Below are positions 1 through 10,376 of a DNA stretch of 64,000 nucleotides, piece by piece. Position numbers and translations under genes: made by a program. Source of the DNA: Dialister hominis (lineage in GTDB: Bacteria; Bacillota; Negativicutes; Veillonellales; Dialisteraceae); the NCBI RefSeq assembly GCF_007164725.1, contig NZ_AP019697.1:471001-535000 (forward strand), read 5' to 3'. A model generated the notes under the pieces. The model was given only the letters and a program-made list of their open reading frames with translations. It ran no database searches and was not told where the DNA came from. Each line of letters opens with the position of its first letter. Within the stretch, counting starts at the first letter, position 1.

Positions 1-2
1 TG

Positions 3-623
3 AAGAAGGGCGCTGAAAGAAAAGGATATGGCAAGACGTCCAATGCTGCCATGTGGACGCTCATGACGGTGCCTCCGGGAATGAATGTGTATCCGGAGAA
101 GCCTCCGTACCCGTATGAAAGCATGGAGCTTTACCAGCTCCGGAAGCGGGATGTCCGCGGCGTCTATACGGCAATCGTCGTCGTCCTTTCCGGAACGCCT
201 GAGGTATTTTTCCATGAAGGAAACCGGAGAGCTGAGAAATTCTGGAGTGATGCCTTCCGCGAAGATGCCAAGCGTCCTTCGACACTCTTTGGTATGCCTA
301 AGATCCAGCTGAAGGAATTCCAGAATGTCGTCGATGAAGTGTTGAAGGACAAGAAGGGCGGAGCCAACAAGGTGAAGGTCCTGACTGTCAGCCCGTGGCG
401 CGCTTACAAGCAGGAAGACGGGGAGTACCGCTGGGGACAGGATGCCAAGATCATCATGACGATGCCAAACGGCCTTTCCTTCCCGCTGTGGGTGGAAAGC
501 TCTGTTTTCAAGCAGGGAAACAAGTACTACCTCGTTATTATCAACGGAAGCCATGTAGCGGCTGATCAGCTCGGCGATCCGCTTCTCTATGGGTTCTACC
601 GGATGGAAAGGAGCAGCCAATGA
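3..623 (+). CDS. Unknown protein, 5' end cut by the window edge
   Basis: The frame is open to the left edge, so the gene probably starts upstream; the first internal ATG is at 51. About 206 codons are visible. The product is mixed hydrophilic, with a hydrophobic stretch around IVVVLSGTP and a tryptophan/tyrosine-rich C-terminal half (SPWRAYKQ, LPLWVESSV-like segment, GFYRMERSSQ at the end). I do not recognise a family. Its stop codon overlaps the start of the next gene by four bases (ATGA), so the two are translationally coupled and probably act together. Because the N-terminus is missing, a signal peptide cannot be judged. Confidence 0.7.
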   Translation, partial: KKGAERKGYGKTSNAAMWTLMTVPPGMNVYPEKPPYPYESMELYQLRKRDVRGVYTAIVVVLSGTPEVFFHEGNRRAEKFWSDAFREDAKRPSTLFGMPKIQLKEFQNVVDEVLKDKKGGANKVKVLTVSPWRAYKQEDGEYRWGQDAKIIMTMPNGLSFPLWVESSVFKQGNKYYLVIINGSHVAADQLGDPLLYGFYRMERSSQ

Positions 624-1435
624 AATGGAAGACAGCGGCCCTGGCCGCGCTTTTGACAATCGCAGCTTCCACAGGCGCCATGGCGTATGATATGAATACG
701 CTGGCGGAAAAGACGCTGCCGAAGAGCTTCAAGTACATGGCCATTCCGGGTGAGCAGACCATGGAATTCAATGGCGCTGAAGTTCCTTACAAGATGGGGC
801 AGCTGCAGATTACGCTGAAAAGAAGCCAGAAGTTCTACTCCGGCTATATCATCCGCACGACGCTTCCTCCTGAAGTGGCTGATGCCATGCATCCGTATTT
901 CAGGCTGAATCCGACTGTAACGGAATGGAGGGGGCTTGCTCAGCTCAACCGCGCTCTCATGAACCCGTCCTCGCAGCTCAGGAAGGGAATCGACAAGACG
1001 CTTCTGAACCTTGCCGTCAATGCACTCGGGCAGGTCGCAAAGGAAGATGTCAAAGTCGAGATTTCGGACATTGAACCGTTCCGCCGCCTGGATGCCGGCG
1101 AAGCGTACGTGTATACGGCAGGCGGCCGTATCGTTTATGATGCGCAGGGGCTTTTGATGCCGATGTATGCGCGTTCCTATTTCTTCCTGGGTGAAAACGG
1201 ACTTGAAGTCATGATGCTTCTTGCTCCGGATGAAGGCAAGGACATCCTTGTCTATGCCATCGATGATCTGGCCAAGGCAGCCGCTAAGGAAGATCTTCTT
1301 GGCGCAGGCGGCTACGCGGATATCAGTGTCATCCTCGGCCGTCAGGAAATGGATCTTGAAAAGGATCCCGAAGCAGGGGAAAGTGAAGCTGACGAACAGA
1401 AGGAACAGGAGCAGATCACACAGAAAGCACAATAA
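620..1435 (+). CDS. Exported protein of unknown function
   Basis: 271 residues. The N-terminus is a clear Sec signal peptide: MKWK followed by an Ala/Leu-rich core and a cleavage site near GAMAYD. The mature part has no motif I can assign; the last 25 residues are very rich in Glu and Gln. It overlaps the preceding gene by ATGA and is followed at once by an intrinsic terminator, so the two genes end a transcription unit that begins left of the window. The location is the periplasm or cell surface by inference. Function unknown. Confidence 0.8.
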   Translation: MKWKTAALAALLTIAASTGAMAYDMNTLAEKTLPKSFKYMAIPGEQTMEFNGAEVPYKMGQLQITLKRSQKFYSGYIIRTTLPPEVADAMHPYFRLNPTVTEWRGLAQLNRALMNPSSQLRKGIDKTLLNLAVNALGQVAKEDVKVEISDIEPFRRLDAGEAYVYTAGGRIVYDAQGLLMPMYARSYFFLGENGLEVMMLLAPDEGKDILVYAIDDLAKAAAKEDLLGAGGYADISVILGRQEMDLEKDPEAGESEADEQKEQEQITQKAQ

Positions 1436-1441
1436 GAAGGA

Positions 1442-1470
1442 CGGAGGCCGTATCGGCTTCCGCCTTTTTT
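1442..1470 (+). terminator. Intrinsic terminator after the exported protein gene
   Basis: Eight-bp stem CGGAGGCC / GGCTTCCG (one G-T wobble) with a 4-base loop, followed by CC and a run of Ts at 1464-1470. It sits 7 bases past the stop codon. Confidence 0.85.
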
Positions 1471-1634
1471 GACCATTTTTGACTATTCCAATTCGGTAAA
1501 AAACAGGCTGTTTCCTATGCCTATTTTGTGGAGCAGGTTTTGTTTTTGTGGTAAGATAGGATTGTGATTTTCGGAATTGACGCATTGTCCGTCGCCGCAA
1601 TATTTTGCGGATTTATTGGAAGGAGTGTTGAACT

Positions 1635-4600
1635 TTGTCTGCTATCAGACGTTTATATGTACGCAAGAAAGAAGGATTCCGCCAGGGTGAGGAAAGCCTC
1701 ACTTCCCAGCTGAATGAAGTACTGGGAAACCGTCTTGCGGAAACCGCCGTGTACCACCGCTACGATGTGGACGGGCTGACTGAAGAGGATTATGAAAAGG
1801 CTGTCGCAACTGTCTTCTCTGAACCTCCGGTCGATTCCGTAGAGGAAGCGCTCCCGAAGGGAGACCTTGTCATCGGCGTAGAATTCCTGCCAGGCCAGTA
1901 TGACCAGAGAGCAGATTCCGCTGAACAGTGCCTTGCCATCGTTACCGGCAAAGACGGCGCACGCGTACGCTGCGCACTCGTTTATACATTCAATGGCGAT
2001 TTCATTGAAGGCGACCGTGAAAAGATCGTGAAGTTCCTCGTGAACCCGGTCGAATCCAGGGAAGCAAGCCTTGAACCAGCCAAGACGCTCGATCTGCCGA
2101 TTGAAGATCCGAAACCGGTTCCTACCGTTGAAGGGCTGACAGGCCTCGACGACAAGGGCCTTGACGAACTCATCGCATCCATGGGACTTGCCATGAGCCA
2201 TGACGATCTCGTCATGATCCGTGACTACTTCCGTGATGAAGAAAAGAGAGATCCGACTGTCACTGAAATCCGCGTACTCGATACGTACTGGTCCGATCAC
2301 TGCCGTCATACGACATTCTCCACAAGCCTGACCGATATCGGCGTGGAAGAAGGCAAATTCACGGCTCCGATCGAACGCGCTCTTGATGAATATAAAGAAA
2401 CACGCATCACCATTTACGGCAAGGACACCAAGCGTCCTGTCACACTGATGGATATGGCAACGGCTGCTGTCAAAGCGCTCCGCAAGGAAGGCAAGCTGGA
2501 AAACCTCGATCAGTCCGAGGAAATCAATGCATGCACCATCAAAGTGAAAATCGAGACAGAAGCAGGAATCGAAGACTGGCTGCTCCTCTTCAAGAATGAA
2601 ACGCACAACCATCCGACCGAAATCGAACCATTCGGCGGCGCAGCTACCTGCCTTGGCGGCTGTATCCGCGATCCGCTTTCCGGCCGTTCCTATGTATATC
2701 AGGCTATGAGAGTCACCGGCGCAGGCGACCCGAGAGCTCCTCTTTCCGATACACTGCCAGGCAAGCTCCCGCAGAGAAAGATTACTCTGGAAGCTGCCAA
2801 GGGCTACAGCTCTTACGGCAATCAGATCGGCCTTGCTACCGGACAGGTCCAGGAATACTACCATCCGGGATTCATTGCCAAGAGAATGGAAATCGGCGCT
2901 GTTGTTGCAGCAGCTCCGGAAGACCATGTCATCCGTCTCCGTCCGGAGCCGGGCGATGTCGTCATCCTTGTCGGCGGCCGTACGGGCCGTGACGGCATGG
3001 GCGGTGCTACCGGTTCTTCAAAGGAACTCAATACCGAATCCATTGAAACCTGCGGCGCAGAAGTACAGAAGGGCAATCCTCTGACTGAAAGAAAGATCCA
3101 GTGCCTCTTCAGACGCGGCGAAGTTACGCGCCTCATCAAACGCTGCAACGATTTCGGCGCAGGCGGCGTATCCGTCGCTGTAGGCGAACTGACTGACGGC
3201 CTTGATATCGATCTCGACAAGGTACCGAAGAAGTATGAAGGCCTTGACGGAACAGAGCTTGCTATTTCCGAATCCCAGGAAAGAATGGCTGTCGTCGTCA
3301 GAAGCGAAGACGCTGAGCAGTTCATCAAGTTCGCAGCAGAAGAAAATCTCGAAGCTACCATTATTGCTGATGTCACCGATACGAAGAGACTTGTCATGAA
3401 GTGGAGAGGCGATACGATCGTCGACATTTCCAGAGCCTTCCTCGATACGAACGGCGCTCAGCAGATCAAAGAAGCTTATATCAAGAAACCGGCAGACGAA
3501 GGCTTCTTCGGCGTGCCGCAGATCAAATCCATCAGGGAAACCTGGCTTGAAGGCATGAAGGACCTCAACAACTGCTCGCAGCAGGGCCTTTCTGAACGTT
3601 TTGACTCCACTGTCGGAGCTGCTACCGTCCTGATGCCGTTTGGCGGCAAGTACCAGAAGACACCGACCGACGGCATGGTTGCCAAGTTCCCGGTCAGAAA
3701 GGGTGAAACCGATGCAGCAAGCTTCATGGCGCACGGCTTCGATCCCGATCTTGCTACATGGAGCCCGTTCCATGGTGCTGTCTATGCAGTCCTCCTTTCC
3801 GTCGCACGCCTTGTATCCATGGGTGCTGACTGGAGACAGGCATACCTCACGCTGCAGGAATATTTCGAAAAACTGACGGACAAGAACAGCTGGGGCAAGC
3901 CGGCTGCCGCTCTCCTGGGCGCATTCCATGCCCAGATGGCTCTTGGTCTTGGTGCTATCGGCGGCAAGGACTCCATGAGCGGTACCTTCAATGACCTCCA
4001 CGTTCCTCCGACACTCGTATCCTTCGCTATCGCTCCGGGCAAAGCTTCTGAAGCTGTCAGCCAGGAACTGAAGAAGGAAGGGGACACGCTGATTCTCTTC
4101 GGCCAGCCGAAGGATGCTGAAGGCATGCCTCTCCTCGACGTATTCAAGGCTCATGCTGATTTCCTCTATGAAGAAGTCAGGAAGGGCCATATCGCTGCCA
4201 TGAAGGCTGTCGATCACGGCGGAGTCGCTGTGACGATTGCAAAGATGGCATTCGGCAACCGCCTCGGCGTGACCTTTGACAGCAAGCTGCCGCTTCCGAA
4301 GTATTTCGCAAACTTCTACGGCGCTATCGTTGTCGAAACGACACCGGAACTGGCTGCTGAATATGCAAAACAGTTGCACACGAAGATCCTCGGTACCGTC
4401 GGCGGAGATTCCATGAAGCTTCTGGGCGAGGAAGTCACACTGGATGAACTCCTCAAGGCTTACGAAGGCACACTGGACCCGATCTTCCCAAGACGCGCTG
4501 AAAATATCGATAAGGCAGATCCTGTCATTGAAGAAACAAAGGAAATCCCGGATTTCTACGTACATACCAATGTAGCAAGACCGAGAGTCTTCATCCCGAC

Positions 4601-5378
4601 CATGCCTGGCAATAACTGCGAAGTCGACAGCGCAAGAGCTTTCGAAAGAGCAGGCGCTGTTTCCGATATTTTCATCTTCAGGAACAGGGATTCCGCTGAA
4701 CTCAAGGCTTCTGTCGATGAAATGGCAGAACGCATCAGCCATGCGCAGATTGTCATGTTCCCAGGCGGCTTCTCTGCCGGCGACGAACCGGACGGCAGCG
4801 GCAAGTTCATTGCTGCCGTATTCCGCAACGAAAAGCTCAAGGAAGCCATGGAGCAGCTCCTCCACACCCGTGACGGACTGGCTCTTGGCATCTGCAACGG
4901 CTTCCAGGCTCTGATCAAGCTGGGACTCGTTCCTTACGGTGAATTCAAGCCGCTGACAGATACAGCACCGACACTGACATTCAACACGATCGGACGCCAC
5001 CTGTCCCGTTTCGTAACGACCAAGGTCGTTTCCACCAAGTCCCCGTGGCTTTCTCTCTGCAAGCCGGGCGACCTCTACAGCATCGCTATCAGCCACGGCG
5101 AAGGCCGCTTCATCGCATCCGATGAACAGATCAAGGCTCTTGCCGCTAACGGCCAGATTGCTACCCAGTACACGGACCTTGAAGGAAATCCGACTTACGA
5201 CAGCAGCTTCAACCCGAACGGTTCCTCCTGGGCCGTCGAAGGCATCACCAGCCCGGATGGAAGAGTCCTGGGCAAGATGGGCCATACAGAAAGAAGCGGC
5301 GCCAACATTGCCAAGAACATCTCCGGCAACAAAGCGCAGCCGCTCTTCGAATCCGGCGTGAAGTACTTCAAAGGCTGA
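1635..5378 (+). CDS. purL: Phosphoribosylformylglycinamidine synthase, single-chain PurL with fused glutaminase
   Basis: 1247 residues, the length of a fused FGAM synthase that joins the PurL synthetase to a PurQ-type glutaminase. It converts FGAR, ATP and glutamine to FGAM in purine synthesis. Synthetase motifs are DTYWSDHCRHTTF and FKNETHNHPTEIEPFGG in the N-terminal half and GAIGGKDSMSG further on. The C-terminal class I glutamine amidotransferase shows FPGGFSAGDE, the nucleophile Cys1087 in LGICNGFQ, and SHGEGRF. The start is TTG at 1635 with an AAGGAG-type ribosome binding site about 10 bases upstream; no ATG fits better. It is a single gene between terminators, about 40 kb from the other pur genes. 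No guanine riboswitch is recognisable upstream. Confidence 0.97.
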   Translation: MSAIRRLYVRKKEGFRQGEESLTSQLNEVLGNRLAETAVYHRYDVDGLTEEDYEKAVATVFSEPPVDSVEEALPKGDLVIGVEFLPGQYDQRADSAEQCLAIVTGKDGARVRCALVYTFNGDFIEGDREKIVKFLVNPVESREASLEPAKTLDLPIEDPKPVPTVEGLTGLDDKGLDELIASMGLAMSHDDLVMIRDYFRDEEKRDPTVTEIRVLDTYWSDHCRHTTFSTSLTDIGVEEGKFTAPIERALDEYKETRITIYGKDTKRPVTLMDMATAAVKALRKEGKLENLDQSEEINACTIKVKIETEAGIEDWLLLFKNETHNHPTEIEPFGGAATCLGGCIRDPLSGRSYVYQAMRVTGAGDPRAPLSDTLPGKLPQRKITLEAAKGYSSYGNQIGLATGQVQEYYHPGFIAKRMEIGAVVAAAPEDHVIRLRPEPGDVVILVGGRTGRDGMGGATGSSKELNTESIETCGAEVQKGNPLTERKIQCLFRRGEVTRLIKRCNDFGAGGVSVAVGELTDGLDIDLDKVPKKYEGLDGTELAISESQERMAVVVRSEDAEQFIKFAAEENLEATIIADVTDTKRLVMKWRGDTIVDISRAFLDTNGAQQIKEAYIKKPADEGFFGVPQIKSIRETWLEGMKDLNNCSQQGLSERFDSTVGAATVLMPFGGKYQKTPTDGMVAKFPVRKGETDAASFMAHGFDPDLATWSPFHGAVYAVLLSVARLVSMGADWRQAYLTLQEYFEKLTDKNSWGKPAAALLGAFHAQMALGLGAIGGKDSMSGTFNDLHVPPTLVSFAIAPGKASEAVSQELKKEGDTLILFGQPKDAEGMPLLDVFKAHADFLYEEVRKGHIAAMKAVDHGGVAVTIAKMAFGNRLGVTFDSKLPLPKYFANFYGAIVVETTPELAAEYAKQLHTKILGTVGGDSMKLLGEEVTLDELLKAYEGTLDPIFPRRAENIDKADPVIEETKEIPDFYVHTNVARPRVFIPTMPGNNCEVDSARAFERAGAVSDIFIFRNRDSAELKASVDEMAERISHAQIVMFPGGFSAGDEPDGSGKFIAAVFRNEKLKEAMEQLLHTRDGLALGICNGFQALIKLGLVPYGEFKPLTDTAPTLTFNTIGRHLSRFVTTKVVSTKSPWLSLCKPGDLYSIAISHGEGRFIASDEQIKALAANGQIATQYTDLEGNPTYDSSFNPNGSSWAVEGITSPDGRVLGKMGHTERSGANIAKNISGNKAQPLFESGVKYFKG

Positions 5379-5405
5379 TTCTTGAAACAGCACTAACTGC
5401 ATAAT

Positions 5406-5439
5406 AAAAATCCCGAGGGCATGTGCCTTCGGGATTTTT
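5406..5439. terminator. Bidirectional terminator between purL and the convergent kinase gene
   Basis: Stem TCCCGAGGGC / GCCTTCGGGA (one wobble) with a 4-base loop, preceded by five As and followed by five Ts, so it works in both directions for the two convergent genes. Confidence 0.9.
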
Positions 5440-5451
5440 CTATAATGTGTC

Positions 5452-6729
5452 TCAACCAGCCTTCATCGTTATGGAGAAGGTGATTTTTCCATCCTTGTAC
5501 GATACGGAAAGGGGAGCCTGCAGCAGGGAGGATAGTTCTCCTGCGATGGAAAGGCCGATACCGTAGCCTGCCTTTTCGCTGTTATGGGATTCATCGTTCC
5601 GGTAGAACCTTTCAAAGAAACGGGAGTAGTCGACGCCCTCGCCTTCCTTGTAATCGTTCGTGACGGAGACGGTGACATTCTTCTTCGTGCCCGCTGCCGA
5701 GACGGAGATGGTGCCGCCCTTGTCGCAGTACTTGACGGCATTGTCGAGGAAGATATGGATGAGTTCGTTCATGCACTTCCAGTCGCTCATGCCTTTCAGT
5801 CCTTCCGGGCAGGAGACGGCGAGTTTCTTGCCGCCGTCTTTTACAAGGAGGTCGAATTCACTGGCCGCCGCGGAAAGGAGTTTCTTCACATCAAGCGGCT
5901 CTATCTTGAGCTGCAGGCGGCTCATTTCACTTGCCTTGGAAAGAAGGATGAGGTGATTGATAAGGTTGGAGAGGTGGCGCACCTGTTTTAAGATGCCCTC
6001 TGTCCAGTCATTCTTGCCATTCATCATTTCAATCGCTTCTGCATTGACGGAAATGATGGCAAGAGGAGTCTTCAGCTCATGGCTGGCGTTCGTGATGAAC
6101 CGTTTCTGTGCTTCCAGGTTATGCACGAAGGGCGCGATGGCCTTGTTGGAAAGGAACGCGAAGATAGCGACATAGAGAAGGATGCAGAAGAAGCCGAACC
6201 AGATGGAATAGCTGAGGAAGGTATGGAAATCGGCAAAGTCTCTCGTGCAGTCCATGACGACGATGAGCTTGCTGCCGTCAGGATATTCCGTCTTCATGAA
6301 ACCGTAACGCGCCTTGTTCTTCTGCATGAAGCCGGTCGCAGATGGAGACTGGAGCGCTGTCTTGGAAAAGGCGATGGCCTGGTCCTCAGAGAAGGCGACG
6401 ATGTTCTTCACATTGACGGAAGTCATCCTGTTCTCCGAATCAAGATGAATGGAGAAGTAACGTGTCTGGTAAGCAAATTCAGGAGTATCTGCCGGGGAAT
6501 TGGCACCGGGAATCGGGAGCCAGCCGGCAGAGGTGGTATCGTTCTCATGAATCCTTGAGGGAAGCGTGCCGCCGTTCTGCGTGATGGCTGTCATCGTATC
6601 AATGACGTGCGAGCGCATGGCCGCATAACCAAGCGTATTGATGAGGCCCAGAGCCCCGATCACGATGATGAGGACAGCGACCGTTGCCAGTAGGATGAAC
6701 TGGCGGCGGAGCCGTTTGATGAGGTTCAT
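5452..6729 (-). CDS. Membrane sensor histidine kinase
   Basis: 425 residues. Two membrane spans (about residues 11-35 and 173-195) enclose an extracytoplasmic sensor of about 135 residues. The HisKA box ASHELKTPL places the phospho-accepting His at residue 217. The ATPase domain has an N box (FLDNAVKYCD) and a G box GYGIGLSIA in place of the usual GTGLGL. It starts one base after the stop of the response regulator gene, so the two form a regulator-kinase operon. No target gene is evident: the neighbours are convergent purL and a divergently placed typA. The signal sensed is unknown. Confidence 0.93.
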   Translation of the reverse strand: MNLIKRLRRQFILLATVAVLIIVIGALGLINTLGYAAMRSHVIDTMTAITQNGGTLPSRIHENDTTSAGWLPIPGANSPADTPEFAYQTRYFSIHLDSENRMTSVNVKNIVAFSEDQAIAFSKTALQSPSATGFMQKNKARYGFMKTEYPDGSKLIVVMDCTRDFADFHTFLSYSIWFGFFCILLYVAIFAFLSNKAIAPFVHNLEAQKRFITNASHELKTPLAIISVNAEAIEMMNGKNDWTEGILKQVRHLSNLINHLILLSKASEMSRLQLKIEPLDVKKLLSAAASEFDLLVKDGGKKLAVSCPEGLKGMSDWKCMNELIHIFLDNAVKYCDKGGTISVSAAGTKKNVTVSVTNDYKEGEGVDYSRFFERFYRNDESHNSEKAGYGIGLSIAGELSSLLQAPLSVSYKDGKITFSITMKAG

Positions 6730-6730
6730 G

Positions 6731-7405
6731 CTAATCCCTCCTTGGCATCAGAGTGAATGAACCGCCTTCCTCTCCATCGATCTGCAGATCCGACATGACG
6801 GCAAGGAGCTTGCCGCGGAGGTAGGAAATGTAAATCCATACGACGCTTTCATCGACATCCTCTTCCTTGCTCCAGATTTTGTCGAAAATGAATTTCGTAT
6901 CCAGACCCTTCAGCGGATTCAGCATGAGGAGCTTCATGAGCTTCGTTTCCTTGCCGGAAAGGCGGATGGAATTATGGCAGGACAGTTCCTGTTCTTCCGA
7001 ATCAAGGGAAGTGGAGCCTACATTGAGTTTGGATGGCGACATGTCCTGTCCGCGGCGCGTGAGCGAGCGGATGCGGGCGAGGAGCTCGCCGACGGAAAAC
7101 GGCTTTGTCAGATAGTCATCAGCGCCTGAATCAAGGCCGGAAATGCGGTCGTCGATTTCAGACTTTGCCGTAAGGAGTATGACAGGCGTCACGTCCCCCT
7201 TGCTGCGAAGGATTTTCAAGGCTGTCAGGCCGTCCATCACGGGCATCATGATGTCCATGACCATGCAGTCATAATTGTTTTTCATGGAAAGGTCCAGCGC
7301 TTCCTGTCCGTTCTCGGCAAGGTCGACTTCATAGCCGCTGTGCTTCAGGATTGTGGTAAGAACGTTGGACATGTCCCTTTCATCTTCTGCAAGAAGAAGT
7401 CTCAT
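6731..7405 (-). CDS. OmpR/PhoB-type response regulator
   Basis: 224 residues. The receiver domain has acidic residues ED near position 8, the phosphorylated Asp51 in MDIMMPVMDG, and the conserved Lys in DYLTKPFSVGE. A linker and a winged-helix DNA-binding domain follow, with SYLRGKLLAVM in the recognition-helix region. It is the first gene of the kinase operon and lies downstream of the alarmone synthetase gene with a terminator-like hairpin between. Partner is the adjacent histidine kinase; target promoters are not visible. Confidence 0.93.
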   Translation of the reverse strand: MRLLLAEDERDMSNVLTTILKHSGYEVDLAENGQEALDLSMKNNYDCMVMDIMMPVMDGLTALKILRSKGDVTPVILLTAKSEIDDRISGLDSGADDYLTKPFSVGELLARIRSLTRRGQDMSPSKLNVGSTSLDSEEQELSCHNSIRLSGKETKLMKLLMLNPLKGLDTKFIFDKIWSKEEDVDESVVWIYISYLRGKLLAVMSDLQIDGEEGGSFTLMPRRD

Positions 7406-7421
7406 ACAATCACTCCCTTAT

Positions 7422-7462
7422 GAAAAAGGATGCGTCCCAGGCGCGGACAGCCCGCGGACGCA
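7422..7462 (-). terminator. Terminator-like hairpin after the alarmone synthetase gene
   Basis: Read on the minus strand, GCGTCC pairs with GGACGC around an inner GCGG/CCGC stem, followed after four bases by TTTTT. It separates the alarmone synthetase from the two-component operon. The offset T run makes it a medium-quality call. Confidence 0.6.
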
Positions 7463-7466
7463 CCGC

Positions 7467-8084
7467 TTAGTGTTCATCACGGATAAGGTTCCTGATCGTC
7501 TGCATGGAGAGGTCGCAGGAAGCAAGCTCGTCAGCGCAGCGCTTCAGCTCGCGGACGATCATTTCCGGATTCTTGATATCTTTCTTGTACTTCATCTGAT
7601 GTTCCAGACTTGCCCAGGAATCCATGGCAATCGTGCGCAGCTGGATTTCTGCAAAGTACTGGCCCGGATTCTGTCCCAGGACGTCCTCAAAGGGCACGTC
7701 CATGCGGAGAATCATGTGGAAGCTCCTGTAGCCGTTCGGCTTGGCGCTTTTGATGTAGTCCTTGCCGACGATGACTTTGGCTCCGGGAATGGATTCGATG
7801 AATTTGATATTGTCGTAAATGTCATTCAAAAAGCAGCAGACGATGCGGATGCCGATTGCGTCATGGATATCATAGAGCGCAGACTTCGGCACGGGCGGAA
7901 GGCCCTTTCTCTGGCATTTCTCCCGCATGCTGTCTTCTGATTTGATGCGGTAGATGAGGTGCTCGTAAGCAGGCTCGCCTGTTTCTTTTCTCTTTGTTTC
8001 GTTGTAGTTTTCTATCTGGGATACGAGGTGCTTGAGGACGGCGGGAAGTACCTCTTTGTGTTTTCCATAAATTGATTCAGCCAT
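7467..8084 (-). CDS. Small alarmone synthetase, RelQ/YjbM-like GTP pyrophosphokinase
   Basis: 205 residues, the size of stand-alone (p)ppGpp synthetases (about 210) that lack the hydrolase and TGS/ACT domains of long RelA/SpoT. Diagnostic motifs in order are YRIKSEDSMREKCQRKG (ATP side), AIGIRIVCCF, SAKPNGYRSFHMIL (the GTP-stacking Tyr) and EIQLRTIAMDSWASLEHQ. The enzyme transfers pyrophosphate from ATP to GTP or GDP as a stress signal in the cytoplasm. An AGGAGG ribosome binding site precedes the ATG and a TATAAT-type -10 lies at 8113-8118 on the same strand. RelP versus RelQ cannot be decided by eye. Confidence 0.93.
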   Translation of the reverse strand: MAESIYGKHKEVLPAVLKHLVSQIENYNETKRKETGEPAYEHLIYRIKSEDSMREKCQRKGLPPVPKSALYDIHDAIGIRIVCCFLNDIYDNIKFIESIPGAKVIVGKDYIKSAKPNGYRSFHMILRMDVPFEDVLGQNPGQYFAEIQLRTIAMDSWASLEHQMKYKKDIKNPEMIVRELKRCADELASCDLSMQTIRNLIRDEH

Positions 8085-8372
8085 GTATGCCTCCTGAAAT
8101 AGTATATCCTTTATTATATCACGGAATGAGGGCGGGCGAGGAAAACGGCTAATAATTTATAACTTGTTGAAGTTTCCGAAAAGCCGGAAAAATCTAAGAA
8201 AAAATGAATGGGAATACGGTTTCTTTATACTATGCGGACTTTTCAAATTTGCGATAATATGGTAAAATTAATTGTATTTCTAGTATAAGCGTATATAAAG
8301 ACAGGCAGTCCTGCGGATTTGTGCAGGAGCCGTTGTTTTTAGAAGTAGTACCCGAGGGGGAAAAGGAAAGAA

Positions 8373-10193
8373 ATGAAAAGAGAAGGTATTCGTAACATTG
8401 CCATTATCGCGCATGTCGACCATGGTAAAACGACTCTCGTAGATGCCATGCTGAAGCAGAGCCATATTTTCAGAGACAACCAGAAAGTGGCTGAACGTGT
8501 CATGGACTCGAATCCTCTGGAAAGAGAAAGAGGAATCACCATCCTCGCCAAGAACACATCTGTGATGCATGACGGTGTAAAAATCAATATCGTCGACACC
8601 CCAGGGCATGCCGATTTCGGCGGCGAAGTAGAACGTATCCTCAACATGGTTGACGGCGTTCTTCTTCTGGTAGACGCACACGAAGGCCCGATGCCGCAGA
8701 CGAAGTACGTACTGCGCAAGGCCCTTGAACATAAACTGAAACCGATCGTTGTCATCAATAAGATTGACCGTCCGGATCAGCGTATCAGCGATGTAGAAGG
8801 CGAAATCCTTGAACTGTTCATGGAACTCGACGCTACTGACGAACAGCTTGATTTCCCGCTCGTTTATGCATCCGCAAGAAGCGGCATTGCAAAACTCCAT
8901 ATGAATGATGAAGGAAAGGATCTCACTCCTCTCTTCGATACCATCCTGAAGTACTGCCCATGCCCGGAAGGCGATGCTGACGGCGGACTGCAGGTCATGG
9001 TCACCACCCTTGAAGCTGACGACTACCTCGGCAAAGTCGCTATCGGCCGTATTACCCGCGGTACAGCTAAGCAGGGCATGACCGTTGCCATCACTGACGG
9101 TGAAAAGATCCGCACCGACCACATCGGCGCTCTCTTCAACTGGCAGGGAATGAAACGTACACCGGTCACCGAAGCTAAGATGGGCGACATCATTGCTATG
9201 GCCGGCTTCAAAGACATCAACATCGGCGAAACCGTTGCTGACGCAGCTAATCCGGAAGCTCTTCCGGCTATCCATATCGACGAACCGACCCTGTCCATGG
9301 TATTCCATGTCAACAAGAGTCCGTTCGCAGGCAGAGAAGGCGACTTCGTCACCTCCCGCCACATCCGTGCAAGACTCTACAAGGAAATCGAGACCAACGT
9401 GGCTCTCCGCGTAGAAGACACTGATACATCCGACGCATTCAAGGTATCCGGCCGCGGCGAACTTCACCTGTCCGTCCTGATTGAAACCATGCGCCGTGAG
9501 GGCTTTGAACTCGAAGTTTCCAAGCCGCAGGTTATTTACAAGGAAATCAACGGCAAGAAGTGCGAACCACTCGAACGTCTGACAATTGAAGTTCCGCAGG
9601 AATTCATGGGTGCCGTTATGGAAGGTCTTGGACCGAGAAGAGCAGAAATGATTTCCATGGAAGAAATCGCCGGCTACATGAGAATGGAATTCTCCATTCC
9701 GGCCCGCGGCCTCATAGGCTTCAGAAATGAACTGCTGACCACCACCAGAGGCACAGGCATCATGTACCACGTATTCCAGGGCTATGCTCCATACAAGGGC
9801 GATATTCCGGAAAGAACAAAGGGTTCCCTCGTCGCATTCGAATCCGGCACGACGACCGCTTACGGCCTGAACTCCGTTCTCGACAGAGGCGAACTCTTCC
9901 TTGAACCGGGCGTAGAAGTTTATGAAGGCATGATCGTCGGCGAAAATGCCCGCGACCAGGACATGGACGTCAACCCGTGCAAGAAGAAACATCTGACCAA
10001 CACCCGTGCATCCGGCTCCGATGATGCCATCAAGCTGCCGCCATGCCGCAAGTTCACTCTGGAAGGCGCTCTCGAATGGATCAACGACGACGAACTCGTC
10101 GAAGTGACACCAAAGAGCATCCGCATGAGAAAGATGGTTCTTTCCCGCCAGGCTCGTTATAAGGACGCAAACGTTAAAAAAAGCCAGCAGTAA
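8373..10193 (+). CDS. typA: Ribosome-associated GTPase TypA/BipA
   Basis: 606 residues, the usual length. GTPase motifs: G1 AHVDHGKTT, the switch I sequence [12 protein letters not shown]3 [13 protein letters not shown]4 NKIDRPDQR. Elongation-factor domains II, III and V follow and the TypA-specific C-terminal domain is present ([28 protein letters not shown]). TypA is an EF-G-like translational GTPase linked to 50S assembly and stress or cold growth. It is monocistronic, with its own terminator. The ribosome binding site GGGGGAAAAGGAAAG precedes the ATG. Confidence 0.98.
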   Translation: MKREGIRNIAIIAHVDHGKTTLVDAMLKQSHIFRDNQKVAERVMDSNPLERERGITILAKNTSVMHDGVKINIVDTPGHADFGGEVERILNMVDGVLLLVDAHEGPMPQTKYVLRKALEHKLKPIVVINKIDRPDQRISDVEGEILELFMELDATDEQLDFPLVYASARSGIAKLHMNDEGKDLTPLFDTILKYCPCPEGDADGGLQVMVTTLEADDYLGKVAIGRITRGTAKQGMTVAITDGEKIRTDHIGALFNWQGMKRTPVTEAKMGDIIAMAGFKDINIGETVADAANPEALPAIHIDEPTLSMVFHVNKSPFAGREGDFVTSRHIRARLYKEIETNVALRVEDTDTSDAFKVSGRGELHLSVLIETMRREGFELEVSKPQVIYKEINGKKCEPLERLTIEVPQEFMGAVMEGLGPRRAEMISMEEIAGYMRMEFSIPARGLIGFRNELLTTTRGTGIMYHVFQGYAPYKGDIPERTKGSLVAFESGTTTAYGLNSVLDRGELFLEPGVEVYEGMIVGENARDQDMDVNPCKKKHLTNTRASGSDDAIKLPPCRKFTLEGALEWINDDELVEVTPKSIRMRKMVLSRQARYKDANVKKSQQ

Positions 10194-10204
10194 TTGCTGA
10201 ATGA

Positions 10205-10236
10205 AATATCCGCGCCATCAAGACGCGGATATTTTT
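10205..10236 (+). terminator. Intrinsic terminator after typA
   Basis: Ten-bp stem AAATATCCGCG / CGCGGATATTT around a 9-base loop, running into TTTTTAT. Confidence 0.9.
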
Positions 10237-10376
10237 ATGTCATTGAGACTTCGGCAGACCTTTGAATGATTGAAATTCATTCCGAATATCTTTTCCGTCT
10301 GTTCCAAGAGTGTCAATTTCATGTATAATAAGTTAGGATTTCATAAAGGCCGGACGGACGGCGGAAGGAGAGTGCC

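Noticed and set aside
3018..5402. 794-codon open frame on the minus strand across purL
   Set aside because: It is fully antisense to an unmistakable purL and has no family motifs; long antisense frames are expected in this codon usage.
8280..9992. 570-codon frame on the minus strand across typA
   Set aside because: Antisense to typA, no ribosome binding site, composition rich in Cys/Phe/His typical of shadow frames.
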